A stretch of DNA of 8,068 nucleotides from Halobacteriales archaeon QH_10_65_19 (lineage in GTDB: Archaea > Halobacteriota > Halobacteria > Halobacteriales > Haloarculaceae): positions 1 to 8,068 of the forward strand of contig PXQK01000016.1 in NCBI GenBank assembly GCA_003022085.1. Direction: 5' to 3'. Positions 1 through 6,758 of the stretch are shown piece by piece (within the stretch, counting starts at the first letter, position 1; each line of letters begins with the position of its first letter). The position numbers and the translations under genes are program-made. The notes beneath the pieces are model-generated. The model was not told the origin of the DNA, searched no databases, and was given only the letters and a program-made list of their open reading frames with translations.

Positions 1-39
1 ACCGTCCACCGTGACGGGAATGTTGCTTCCGGGGTCGTT

Positions 40-83
40 CGGAAATCGGAGATTTCCGTGATGACGAGAATCTCCGATTCTCG
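40..83. repeat. Nested double palindrome (two hairpins with mutually complementary cores)
   Basis: Two perfect 8-bp inverted repeats with 3-base loops sit side by side: CGGAAATCGGAGATTTCCG (40-58) and CGAGAATCTCCGATTCTCG (65-83), separated by TGATGA. The 11-base cores AATCGGAGATT (44-54) and AATCTCCGATT (69-79) are exact reverse complements of each other, and the loops GGA and TCC are complementary. The segment can therefore fold as two hairpins, as kissing hairpins, or as one longer stem. This is read directly from the sequence. Its role is unknown. Confidence 0.85.
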
Positions 84-117
84 GACCAAATCGGCATAGC
101 CGAGACTCCCACGGAGG

Positions 118-139
118 AAACCCCGCGTTCACGCCGGGG
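118..139 (-). terminator. Hairpin after acs, probable terminator
   Basis: On the minus strand, 9 bases past the acs stop codon, CCCCG and GCG pair with CGC and GGGG around a TGAA loop, leaving one base bulged. A short TTT follows at 120-118. The stem is strong but the T-tract is short for archaeal termination. The same hairpin could instead belong to a mobile-element end. Confidence 0.4.
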
Positions 140-148
140 AGGATGTCA

Positions 149-2077
149 TCAGTCGCCGCTCACTTTCTCCTCGATATCGCTCACGATGTCGGGGTTGCGG
201 AGGGTGCTAGTGTTGCCGAGTTCGTCGCCGTTGGCAATGTCCTCGAGCAGGCGGCGCATGATCTTGCCCGACCGCGTCTTGGGCAGTTCGGGAGTGAAGA
301 TGACCGCTTCAGGGTGGGCGATCGGGCCGATTGCCTCCTCGACAGCGGTGATGATCTCGTCGCGGAACGCCTCTGTCTCCTCCTGCCCCTCTTCGGTTAT
401 AGCGTAGGCGTAGACGGCTTCGCCTTTCATCTCGTGGTCGCCGCCGACGACGGCAGCCTCGGCGACGCCCTTGACGCCGACAATGGCCGACTCGATCTCC
501 ATTGTACCCAGGCGGTGGCCGGAGACGTTCAACACGTCGTCGACGCGGCCCAGCACGGTGATGTAGCCGTCGTCGTCGATCTTGGCGCCGTCCTCGGGGA
601 AGTAGACCCACTGGTCCCGATCCGGGATGGAGTACTCGTCCCAGTACTCATCGATGAAGCGCTCGTCGTTCTTATAAAGGGTGCGGAGCATCCCCGGCCA
701 GGGCCTGTTGACGACCAGATAGCCGGCCCGACCCGCTCCGACGGGATCACCACTGGTGTCGACGACGTCGGCACTGATGCCGGGGAGGGTGGTGATCATC
801 ATGCCGCCAGTTTCGGTCTGCCACCAGGTGTCGACCACGGCGCACTGTTCGTTGCCGATGTGTTTGTAGTACCACTTCCAGGCCCGCGGGTTGATCGGTT
901 CGCCGACGGTCCCGAGCAGACGCAGGCTCGACAGATCGTGCCTCTCGGGATACTCCGGCCCCCACTTCATGAACGCCCGGATGGCCGTGGGCGCAGTGTA
1001 CAGCTGGGTGACGTCGTAGTCGTCGACGATCTGCCAGAGGCGATCCTTGTCGGGGTAGTCGGGCGTGCCCTCGTACATGACCGACGTGGTACCCAGTGCA
1101 AGGGGGCCGTACACGATGTAGGAGTGACCGGTGATCCAGCCGATGTCGGCCGAGCACCAGTAGGTGTCCTCGGGTTCGACGTCCAGCACCGCGTGGCTGG
1201 TCCAGGCTGTGTAGGCCAGATACCCGCCAGTGGTGTGTTTGACGCCTTTGGGCTTGCCGGTCGTCCCCGAGGTGTACATCAGGAACAGCATGTCCTCGGC
1301 GTCGCGCGTGACCGGTTCGACGGTCGCCCCCTCCTGTGCGGCGACGAGTTCGTCGTAGTCGCGCTCCTCGTCGCCGAGTTCGGTGTCGGCGTCGTCGCCC
1401 AGGCGGTCGACGACGATTGTCGTCACGTCGCCATCGACCTGTGCGCGGCCGTCGCGGGCTTTCGAGAGGTGGTCAAGCGGGTCGCCACGGCGGTAGTAGC
1501 CGTCGACCGTGATCAGATGCTCTGAGTCGGAGGCGTTCATGCGCTCGGCGAGCGCGTCAGCCGAGAAGCCGGCGAAGACAACGGCGTGTGGCGCGCCGAT
1601 GCGGGCACAGGCGAGCATCGCAATCGGAAGTTCGGGGATCATCGGCATGTACATCGCCACTACGTCGTCTTCGCCAACGCCGTTGTCCCGGAGTGCGGCG
1701 GCGAACTCGTTGACCTCGCGGTGGAGTTCCTCGTAGGTGTAACTCCGCGTCTCGCCGAGTTCGCCGATCCACTCGATTGCGGGTTCGTCGCCGCGGTCGT
1801 CGAGATGGCGGTCGAGGCAGTTGGTCGAGGCGTTGAGTTCGCCCCCGACGAACCACTCGTAGAAGGGTTCGTCCTCGTTGTCGAGTATCTGATCGTAGTC
1901 GGTATCCCAGTCCAGCAGGTCCGCAGCGCGCTCCCACGCATCCGGCCAGTTCTCCTCGAACTCGTCGTAGACCGCCGGGTCAGTGACGTTTGCCTGCTCG
2001 ACGAACGACTCGGGTGGCTCGAACTCGTCCTGTTCCTCGAGTCGGGCCTCCAGTTGCACGTCTGGTTCGTCTGTCAT
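149..2077 (-). CDS. acs: Acetyl-CoA synthetase (AMP-forming), with an internal 15-residue loss
   Basis: This cytoplasmic enzyme activates acetate with ATP and CoA to give acetyl-CoA, AMP and pyrophosphate. It is an ANL-superfamily adenylate-forming enzyme. Residues are numbered from the ATG at 2077 (642 aa). The phosphate-binding loop is YTSGTTGKPKG (268-278), VGEPINP supplies nucleotide contacts, and WWQTETGG lies at 418-425. The hinge region is GRVDDVLNVSGHRLG, ending at 524. PKTRSGKIMRR carries Lys605, the catalytic lysine that is acetylated in bacterial homologues. The ATG at 2077 is preferred over a GTG at 2095, because a TATA-like box at 2103-2109 would place transcription start within a few bases of 2077. 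One oddity stands out: after LPGIS (431-435) the protein goes straight to ADVVD, about 15 residues short of bacterial Acs at the same place, and the conserved GSAxxPxxG segment is missing. The frame is intact, but activity may be reduced. Confidence 0.95.
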   Translation of the reverse strand: MTDEPDVQLEARLEEQDEFEPPESFVEQANVTDPAVYDEFEENWPDAWERAADLLDWDTDYDQILDNEDEPFYEWFVGGELNASTNCLDRHLDDRGDEPAIEWIGELGETRSYTYEELHREVNEFAAALRDNGVGEDDVVAMYMPMIPELPIAMLACARIGAPHAVVFAGFSADALAERMNASDSEHLITVDGYYRRGDPLDHLSKARDGRAQVDGDVTTIVVDRLGDDADTELGDEERDYDELVAAQEGATVEPVTRDAEDMLFLMYTSGTTGKPKGVKHTTGGYLAYTAWTSHAVLDVEPEDTYWCSADIGWITGHSYIVYGPLALGTTSVMYEGTPDYPDKDRLWQIVDDYDVTQLYTAPTAIRAFMKWGPEYPERHDLSSLRLLGTVGEPINPRAWKWYYKHIGNEQCAVVDTWWQTETGGMMITTLPGISADVVDTSGDPVGAGRAGYLVVNRPWPGMLRTLYKNDERFIDEYWDEYSIPDRDQWVYFPEDGAKIDDDGYITVLGRVDDVLNVSGHRLGTMEIESAIVGVKGVAEAAVVGGDHEMKGEAVYAYAITEEGQEETEAFRDEIITAVEEAIGPIAHPEAVIFTPELPKTRSGKIMRRLLEDIANGDELGNTSTLRNPDIVSDIEEKVSGD

Positions 2078-2102
2078 ACGGTCTCCAATTCTCACACGTC
2101 CG

Positions 2103-2109
2103 TATTAAA
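2103..2109 (-). promoter_or_regulatory. TATA-like box for acs
   Basis: The minus strand reads TTTAATA, centred 29 bases before the ATG at 2077, in a locally AT-rich stretch within GC-rich surroundings. No Shine-Dalgarno sequence precedes the ATG. This fits a leaderless haloarchaeal transcript and argues against the upstream GTG start. Confidence 0.55.
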
Positions 2110-2307
2110 CGTCAATATACAGTCTACATTTCTGATAGGTATAGATATACACACCAATCCGCAGACGCAAACTGCTGGTACAGGAGTTACCAAGTGGGGA
2201 TTCCGACGAGCGTAGCAGATCGAAACCCGATGTCGGAGCACCCGCGAACGCCCCTGCCCTCGGGCACCACTCCGTCGGTTCCAGGGGGTGTGACGGACTG
2301 TCCGGAG

Positions 2308-2775
2308 CTACTCCTCGTCGATCTCCCGGGCGTCCACAACGAGGACGGGAACGTGCGTCGACCGGAGCGTCCGCTCGGTGACGCTGCCAAGCAGGGCCCG
2401 TCGGACGCCCGACCGCCCGTGGCTCCCCATCACGATCAGGTCGATATCGTTGTCCTCGGCGTAGTCGGCGATCGTATCGTGGGGCTGGCCGCCCCTGTGG
2501 CGCTCGACAGCGTTGAGCCCGTGCTCCCCGGCGAGATCAGCAACGTAGCCGGTCGCCGCCTCGGCTTTCTCCTGCAGCTCGCTCATACCGTCGAAGTTCC
2601 CCTGTCTGACCCGGTCGACCTGTTCGGTCCCGAGGCTGTACGCGATGGCGTCGGTGTCGGCGACATACAGCGCGTGTATCTCTGCACCGTACGTTTCTCC
2701 GAGGTTGACCGCGTGAATGACCGCTGACTCGGCGACGTTGCTTCCGTCGGTTGGCACGAGTATGCGTTCGTACAT
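2308..2775 (-). CDS. Universal stress protein, UspA family (ATP-binding type)
   Basis: This is a single-domain UspA protein of 155 residues, the normal length, expected to be a soluble cytoplasmic dimer. It opens with MYERILVPTDGS, the typical first strand and nucleotide-contact loop. It carries the ATP-binding signature G-x2-G-x9-G-S as GSHGRSGVRRALLGS (117-131), followed by the final strand HVPVLVVD. That signature places it with the ATP-binding USPs. What it senses or protects cannot be read from the sequence. It starts at the ATG at 2775, with AGGAG six bases upstream. It lies between copA and acs on the same strand, with gaps of 211 and 230 bases, so it is probably transcribed alone. No residue appears to be missing, unlike its two neighbours. 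Confidence 0.93.
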   Translation of the reverse strand: MYERILVPTDGSNVAESAVIHAVNLGETYGAEIHALYVADTDAIAYSLGTEQVDRVRQGNFDGMSELQEKAEAATGYVADLAGEHGLNAVERHRGGQPHDTIADYAEDNDIDLIVMGSHGRSGVRRALLGSVTERTLRSTHVPVLVVDAREIDEE

Positions 2776-2781
2776 GAGCGT

Positions 2782-2786
2782 CTCCT
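2782..2786 (-). promoter_or_regulatory. Shine-Dalgarno site of the usp gene
   Basis: AGGAG on the minus strand lies six bases before the ATG at 2775, supporting that start and a transcript with a 5' leader. Confidence 0.6.
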
Positions 2787-2817
2787 GTAGCCGTTGACAG
2801 GGTCTCCACGGTGGTCA

Positions 2818-2825
2818 GTTTATCC
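2818..2825 (-). promoter_or_regulatory. Possible TATA-like box for usp
   Basis: The minus strand reads GATAAACT within GGGATAAACTG, preceded by a purine-rich stretch. It lies about 47 bases before the ATG, which would give a leader of roughly 20 bases containing the AGGAG site. The match to a TATA box is only moderate. Confidence 0.35.
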
Positions 2826-2889
2826 CTCGTTACGCCCGTCGACTGTGGAGCGCCGCGTGTTGTCGCCCGATGTTGATTGTTGTCAGCTA

Positions 2890-2907
2890 CCAACGGCTGG
2901 CCGTTGG
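2890..2907. repeat. Near-perfect 18-base palindrome between copA and usp
   Basis: CCAACGGCTGGCCGTTGG has two 8-base arms that are exact reverse complements around a TG centre. It sits 80 bases past the copA stop and about 65 bases upstream of the putative usp TATA box. No T-tract follows on the minus strand, so a dyad protein-binding site is as likely as a terminator. The rest of the 2776-2986 gap shows no gene. Confidence 0.6.
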
Positions 2908-2986
2908 CTTGTCGGTGGACTCCCGTTCTGCCGACACGTACCGGGTGGTATCAGGAGCCACCCGAAGTCGTACCCGGCAGGCCGCG

Positions 2987-5332
2987 TCACCCGAGCAGGC
3001 GCTTGATCGGCCGGAACGGGAGGAAGACGTACTCCTCGTGTGGGTCGTAGTTGATGAACGAGAGGCTGTTGGTCATCACGGAGACGCTGGAACCGGCCAT
3101 CGCGAGGCCGGCGAGCGCCGGGTTCAGGAGACCCAGCGAGGCGACCGGGATCAGTGTCGCGTTGTAGGCCAGCGCCCAGAAGAGGTTCTGGTGGACCTTC
3201 TCGATGGTCGCCTCGGAGATGTACAGCACTTTCAGGGCGTCTGCCGGATCGTCGCGCATCAGCGTCACGTCGGCGCTCTCGATTGCGACGTCCGTCCCGC
3301 TCCCGATGGCTGCGCCGACGTGGGCGGTTGTGAGTGCGGGCGCGTCGTTGACGCCGTCACCGACCATCATCGCCCGCGTGTCGTCGGACTGGATCGAGTT
3401 AACTGCCGCTGCCTTGTCCTCGGGTAACACCTCCGCGTACACGTTCTCGGGGTCGATTCCGACCGCGTCGGCGACGGCGCAGGCCGTCCGCTCGTTGTCG
3501 CCGGTGAGCATAACCACATCCAGGCCGTGCTCCCGGAGCGTGGCCACCGTGGTCTTCGCACTCTCCCGGACCCGGTCCGCGGTCGCTAGCACGCCCGCGA
3601 GCTGGCCGTCGATGGCGACGAGCATCGCTGTCTTGCCCTCGCGTTCGAGCCGTTCCAACGTCGCCTTCGCGGGCGAGGGGTCGACGCCCGCGTCCCACAA
3701 CAGTTTCCGGTTCCCGACCAGCGCCTCGCGGTCATCGACCGTCGCACGGACGCCGTGACCGGGGACGTTCTCGAACGACGCCGGCTCCGGGAGGTCGAGG
3801 TCCCGCTCGTGAGCACCGTCGACGATGGCCGCCGCGAGCGGGTGTTCGCTGCCGCTCTCGGCAGCCGCTGCGACGCCGAGCAGGTCCGCGGTATCGGTTC
3901 CGGGGCTGACCAGTGTGCCGCCGTCAGGTTCGGCGGCACCATGACCCCGGGCATCCCCGGTCCCGTCGCCGCCGTCCGTCGCCGCGGGGTCGTCGAACTC
4001 GGTCGCGGGAACCACGTCGGTCAGCTCCATCTCCCCGTGCGTGAGTGTCCCCGTTTTGTCGAACACCACAGTATCGACCCCGCGGGCGCGTTCGAGGATG
4101 TCTGCGCCCTTGAACAGGACGCCGTTGCGCGCGCTGATTGTCGAGCCGACCATTGTCGCGGCCGGTGTCGCCAGCCCCAGCGCACAGGGACAGGCGATCA
4201 GCAGCGCGCTGGCGAGGACGATCACCGAGAACTCGAACACCGGCACGCCCCCGACGACGGCGACCTCGGGTCCGCCGCGGACCGGCTCCCAGAGCGGCAG
4301 CCAGTCGACGAAGCCAGCGAGGGTTTCGGGGAACAACCCCCACAGCACGGCCCAGACGACCGCGTTGACGATCACCGCCGGGACGAAGTACGCCGACACT
4401 GTGTCGACGAGACGCTGAACGTCCGGCTGTCTCGCCTGTGCTTCCTTGACACGCTTGACGATCTGCTGGATTGCAGTGTCGGAGCCGACTTTGGTCGCCT
4501 CGACGAGCAACACGCCGTTCTCGTTGATGGTCGAACCGACGACCTCGTCGCCCTCGCGCTTCTCGACGGGGACGGATTCGCCGGTTACCATCGACTCGTC
4601 GACGGCGCTCTCGCCCTCGATCACGACGCCGTCGGTCGGGATCTTCTCGCCGGGCCGTACCTTCAGCAGGTCGCCGACCTCGACCTCCTCCAGCGGGACG
4701 GTCAGTTCCTCGCCGTCCTCGACGACGGTCGCCTCTTCGGCTTCCATCTCAAGCAGTTCACGCAGTGCGTCGCCGGCGCGGGCTTTCGACCGTATCTCGA
4801 GCCAGTTGCCGACGGTGATGAACCACAGAATGAACGCTACGGCCTCGAAGTAGAGCCCGCCGCCGGGGATCAGCCCCACGACGACGACCGTGCTGTAGAC
4901 GTAGCCGGCAGTGGTGCCGGTCGCGACCAGCGTGTCCATATTCGCCTGCCGGTTGTTGACGGCCGCCCGGTAGGCCCCGCCGAGAAACTCCCGGCCCAGC
5001 GTCGCTATTAGCACCGTCGCGAGCGCGAACTCGATCCAGCCGAACCCGATCCCCAGCACGGTTTCGGGGAGCAACGCCGGGACGCCGGGAGCCATCTCGA
5101 CCATCAGCAGGATGAACGGAACCGTGAACACGCCGCCGAACAGCACGAGCCGTCGCTGTTTCCGGAGGTCGCGCTCGACGGCACGCTCGCGCTCCTGGGT
5201 CATGTCGCTGTCCGTCTCCCGGACGGGATCGTACCCGGCGTCCTCGATGGCGTCGTAGACGGCGTCCACGTCGGTGACACAGGTCGCACACGACATCCCC
5301 GAGATTCCGATCTGCATCGACTGGGTGGCCAT
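2987..5332 (-). CDS. copA: Cu+-exporting P1B-type ATPase with a shortened N-terminal metal-binding domain
   Basis: This membrane pump of 781 residues exports Cu+ (perhaps Ag+) at the cost of ATP. Visible motifs include GMSCATC near the N-terminus (Cys15, Cys18) and eight predicted membrane helices. TGES in the actuator domain lies at 250-253, and the metal-site CPC in helix 6 at 381-383. DKTGT has its phosphorylated Asp at 425, the HP of the nucleotide domain is at 497-498, and GDGVND is at 658-663. YN in helix 7 (723-724) and MxxSS in helix 8 (745-749) are the P1B-1 signature for Cu+. The start at 5332 is fixed by GGAGG six bases upstream. Two features are odd. The N-terminal HMA domain has lost about 30 residues between Cys18-Val19 and the last helix. 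A Gly/Asp-rich insert lies at about 445-482, between the phosphorylation and nucleotide segments. No copper chaperone or regulator gene is adjacent. The pump core looks complete. Confidence 0.95.
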   Translation of the reverse strand: MATQSMQIGISGMSCATCVTDVDAVYDAIEDAGYDPVRETDSDMTQERERAVERDLRKQRRLVLFGGVFTVPFILLMVEMAPGVPALLPETVLGIGFGWIEFALATVLIATLGREFLGGAYRAAVNNRQANMDTLVATGTTAGYVYSTVVVVGLIPGGGLYFEAVAFILWFITVGNWLEIRSKARAGDALRELLEMEAEEATVVEDGEELTVPLEEVEVGDLLKVRPGEKIPTDGVVIEGESAVDESMVTGESVPVEKREGDEVVGSTINENGVLLVEATKVGSDTAIQQIVKRVKEAQARQPDVQRLVDTVSAYFVPAVIVNAVVWAVLWGLFPETLAGFVDWLPLWEPVRGGPEVAVVGGVPVFEFSVIVLASALLIACPCALGLATPAATMVGSTISARNGVLFKGADILERARGVDTVVFDKTGTLTHGEMELTDVVPATEFDDPAATDGGDGTGDARGHGAAEPDGGTLVSPGTDTADLLGVAAAAESGSEHPLAAAIVDGAHERDLDLPEPASFENVPGHGVRATVDDREALVGNRKLLWDAGVDPSPAKATLERLEREGKTAMLVAIDGQLAGVLATADRVRESAKTTVATLREHGLDVVMLTGDNERTACAVADAVGIDPENVYAEVLPEDKAAAVNSIQSDDTRAMMVGDGVNDAPALTTAHVGAAIGSGTDVAIESADVTLMRDDPADALKVLYISEATIEKVHQNLFWALAYNATLIPVASLGLLNPALAGLAMAGSSVSVMTNSLSFINYDPHEEYVFLPFRPIKRLLG

Positions 5333-5338
5333 TGGTCT

Positions 5339-5343
5339 CCTCC
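5339..5343 (-). promoter_or_regulatory. Shine-Dalgarno site of copA
   Basis: The minus strand reads AGGAGGAG, with GGAGG six bases before the ATG at 5332. This strong site favours that ATG over the in-frame ATG five codons further in. Confidence 0.65.
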
Positions 5344-5373
5344 TGACTAGGTGTACGTGCTGTTGTCTTATGC

Positions 5374-5414
5374 GGTTTGCTACTAACGTTCCAAAGTAAA
5401 ATGCTCATCAAACC
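5374..5414 (-). promoter_or_regulatory. Probable copA promoter region with a flanking dyad
   Basis: On the minus strand ATTTTAC (5402-5396) is the best TATA-like element, about 67 bases before the ATG, which would give a leader near 40 bases. It is bracketed by an inverted repeat, GGTTTG (5374-5379) with CAAACC (5409-5414). A repeat flanking the TATA box could be a repressor or activator site for metal control. That is inference, since no regulator is visible nearby. Confidence 0.35.
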
Positions 5415-5444
5415 TTGCGATCCAAGGCGAAATTGCCTCTTGGA
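5413..5444. repeat. Overlapping hairpins between larC and copA
   Basis: Two inverted repeats share an arm: CCTTG/CAAGG (5413-5417 with 5423-5427) and TCCAAGGC with GCCTCTTGGA (5421-5428 with 5435-5444, two bases bulged). Only one can form at a time. They begin five bases past the larC stop on the minus strand, and a T-rich stretch follows, so a larC terminator is likely. A role in copA control is also possible. Confidence 0.45.
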
Positions 5445-5448
5445 CTCA

Positions 5449-6708
5449 TCACGCTAGCGAGTCCCTCGCCACCGATTCGGCCCGCTGACGGACCTCCCGG
5501 ACTGGCAGGCCGGTCTCACCGGCAACGCGCAGCACGTCGTCGTGTTCGGCACTGACGTCGAACACTTCCCCAGGGTCCTGGAAGCGTGCAACCTTCACGT
5601 CGACGTCAAAGGTTCGCCCATCGAGGTCGAGACGCACAGTTTCGATCGCCCTGTCGGCGACGAACCGGTGGCCGCTGCCGTGTTCCCGGACGCCGAGCGT
5701 GCCGGTCTCGGCCGCCAGCCTGCGGGCGACCCGCTCTGTGTCCTCTGGACTGACGATCACTTTCACCAGGTGGCCGGGCCGGGATTTCTTCATCGTGGTC
5801 GGCAGCACTGCCACGTCGAGGGCCCCCGCCGCGGTGAGGGTCTTCTGGAGGCTCCCCAGGACTTCGGGCGACGCGTCGTCGATGTTCGTCTCCAGCACCG
5901 TCACCGGGTCCTCCCGGAGCCCCCCTGTCCCCTCGCCGACCAGCGCCCGCAGGACGTTCGGATACTCCTCGAACGATCTGCTCCCGGCGCCGTACCCCGA
6001 CCCGTCGACGTCGAGCGCCGGCAGCGAGTCGACCCCCTCGGCGACGTGTGTCAGGATCGCGGCGCCGGTGGGCGTCAGGAGTTCGTCCTCTACGGGGCCG
6101 CCGCGCACCGACCAGTCGGCCCGCTCGGCCAGTTCCACCACGGCGGGCGTCGGCACGGGGTAGACCCCGTGGCTCATCGACACCTCGCCCCCGCCCGTGG
6201 CGAGTGGCGTGGTCACGATCCGGTCGGGATCCAGATCCGCCAGGAGCAGCGCACAGCCGACGATATCCGCGATGGCGTCGTCTGCACCGACCTCGTGGAA
6301 GTGGGTGCTCGCAAGCGCAGTGCCGTGGACGCGTGCCTCAGCCTCGCCGAGCAGTTCGAAGACCCCCAGGGCGTCCCGCTCGACCGGCGCCACAAGCCCC
6401 ATCGACTCGACGACCTCGATGACCTCCGCGTAGGATCGCTCCGGTCCGCTCCCCTCCGCGTGATCGTCAGAGTGCTCGTGATCGGTACCGTCAGACGGCT
6501 GTTCACTCCCGTCCTCCCGGTTCCCGACAAGAACGTCCACGGTAGTCGCGCTTATGCCACACCGCGTTGTCCCGGCAATCTCGTATCGGACGTCGAGTCG
6601 GTCCTCGACGGGATCGAGGGCCGATCGGTCGGCGCCAGCAGCGAGCAACGCCCCGAGGAGCATGTCTCCGCTCGCGCCCATGCGGCCGTCGAAGGCGAGT
6701 GTGCTCAT
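5449..6708 (-). CDS. larC: LarC family protein: nickel insertion for the nickel-pincer (NPN) cofactor
   Basis: LarC (formerly DUF111) inserts Ni into the pyridinium bis-thiocarboxylate nucleotide, using CTP, to make the nickel-pincer cofactor of lactate racemase and relatives. The 419-residue product has the family pattern. It begins AFDGRMGASGDMLLGALL (5-22). It continues with THFHEVGADDAIADIVG (135-151), SHGVYPVPTPAV (179-190), LTPTGAAIL (211-219), LETNIDDASPEVLG (272-285) and MKKSRPGHLVKV (306-317). A short acidic/His-containing linker (His77, 79, 83) may bind nickel. In Lactiplantibacillus plantarum the two halves are joined by ribosomal frameshifting, whereas here they form one open frame. 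The start at 6708 has GGAGG six bases upstream. No larA, larB or larE lies within the window, so its client enzyme is unknown. The family call is firm. The biochemical role in this organism is inferred. Confidence 0.9.
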   Translation of the reverse strand: MSTLAFDGRMGASGDMLLGALLAAGADRSALDPVEDRLDVRYEIAGTTRCGISATTVDVLVGNREDGSEQPSDGTDHEHSDDHAEGSGPERSYAEVIEVVESMGLVAPVERDALGVFELLGEAEARVHGTALASTHFHEVGADDAIADIVGCALLLADLDPDRIVTTPLATGGGEVSMSHGVYPVPTPAVVELAERADWSVRGGPVEDELLTPTGAAILTHVAEGVDSLPALDVDGSGYGAGSRSFEEYPNVLRALVGEGTGGLREDPVTVLETNIDDASPEVLGSLQKTLTAAGALDVAVLPTTMKKSRPGHLVKVIVSPEDTERVARRLAAETGTLGVREHGSGHRFVADRAIETVRLDLDGRTFDVDVKVARFQDPGEVFDVSAEHDDVLRVAGETGLPVREVRQRAESVARDSLA

Positions 6709-6714
6709 AGTTGG

Positions 6715-6719
6715 CCTCC
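6715..6719 (-). promoter_or_regulatory. Shine-Dalgarno site of larC
   Basis: GGAGG on the minus strand lies six bases before the ATG at 6708, the same spacing as at copA and usp. Confidence 0.6.
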
Positions 6720-6730
6720 GTGGGGACGGG

Positions 6731-6737
6731 ACAATAC
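6731..6737. promoter_or_regulatory. AT-rich element that could serve larC or the facing small ORF
   Basis: ACAATAC on the plus strand (GTATTGT on the minus) is centred about 26 bases from both the larC ATG at 6708 and the plus-strand ATG at 6759. It could act as a TATA box in either direction. The match to consensus is modest. Confidence 0.3.
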
Positions 6738-6758
6738 ACTGTCGGACGTGAGTTCAAC

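Larger units (their letters stand above)
1..148. other. Hairpin-rich stretch downstream of acs; possible IS200/IS605-type right end
   Basis: This stretch holds no convincing gene but at least five short inverted repeats. They are CCGTC/GACGG (2-6 with 13-17), an 8-bp stem at 40-47/51-58, an 8-bp stem at 65-72/76-83, TCGGC/GCCGA (91-95 with 99-103), and a C/G-rich stem at 121-127/132-139. Such density is seen directly. The last hairpin, flanked by GGAGGAAA on the left and GGAGGATGTCA on the right, resembles from memory the terminal hairpins of haloarchaeal IS200/IS605 (tnpB-bearing) elements, whose right ends overlap the guide-RNA scaffold. That identification is inference. No TnpB domain can be recognised, because the window begins here. 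The stretch ends exactly where the acs stop codon begins, so an element may have inserted directly against acs. The alternative is simply a structured 3' region with an acs terminator. Confidence 0.35.

Noticed and set aside
58..64. GTGATGA, matching the box C consensus of C/D-box RNAs
   Set aside because: No CTGA box D follows within a suitable distance on the plus strand. The motif is just the spacer between two hairpins.
143..1525. Long plus-strand open frame of 460 codons opposite acs
   Set aside because: It is the antisense shadow of acs in GC-rich DNA. It has no family resemblance, while the opposite strand encodes a clear Acs.
2078..2095. GTG start giving Acs six extra residues
   Set aside because: It lies only about ten bases after the TATA-like box at 2103-2109. 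The ATG at 2077 fits leaderless spacing.
3755..5011. Long plus-strand open frame opposite copA
   Set aside because: It is an antisense shadow. The minus strand carries every P-type ATPase motif in frame.
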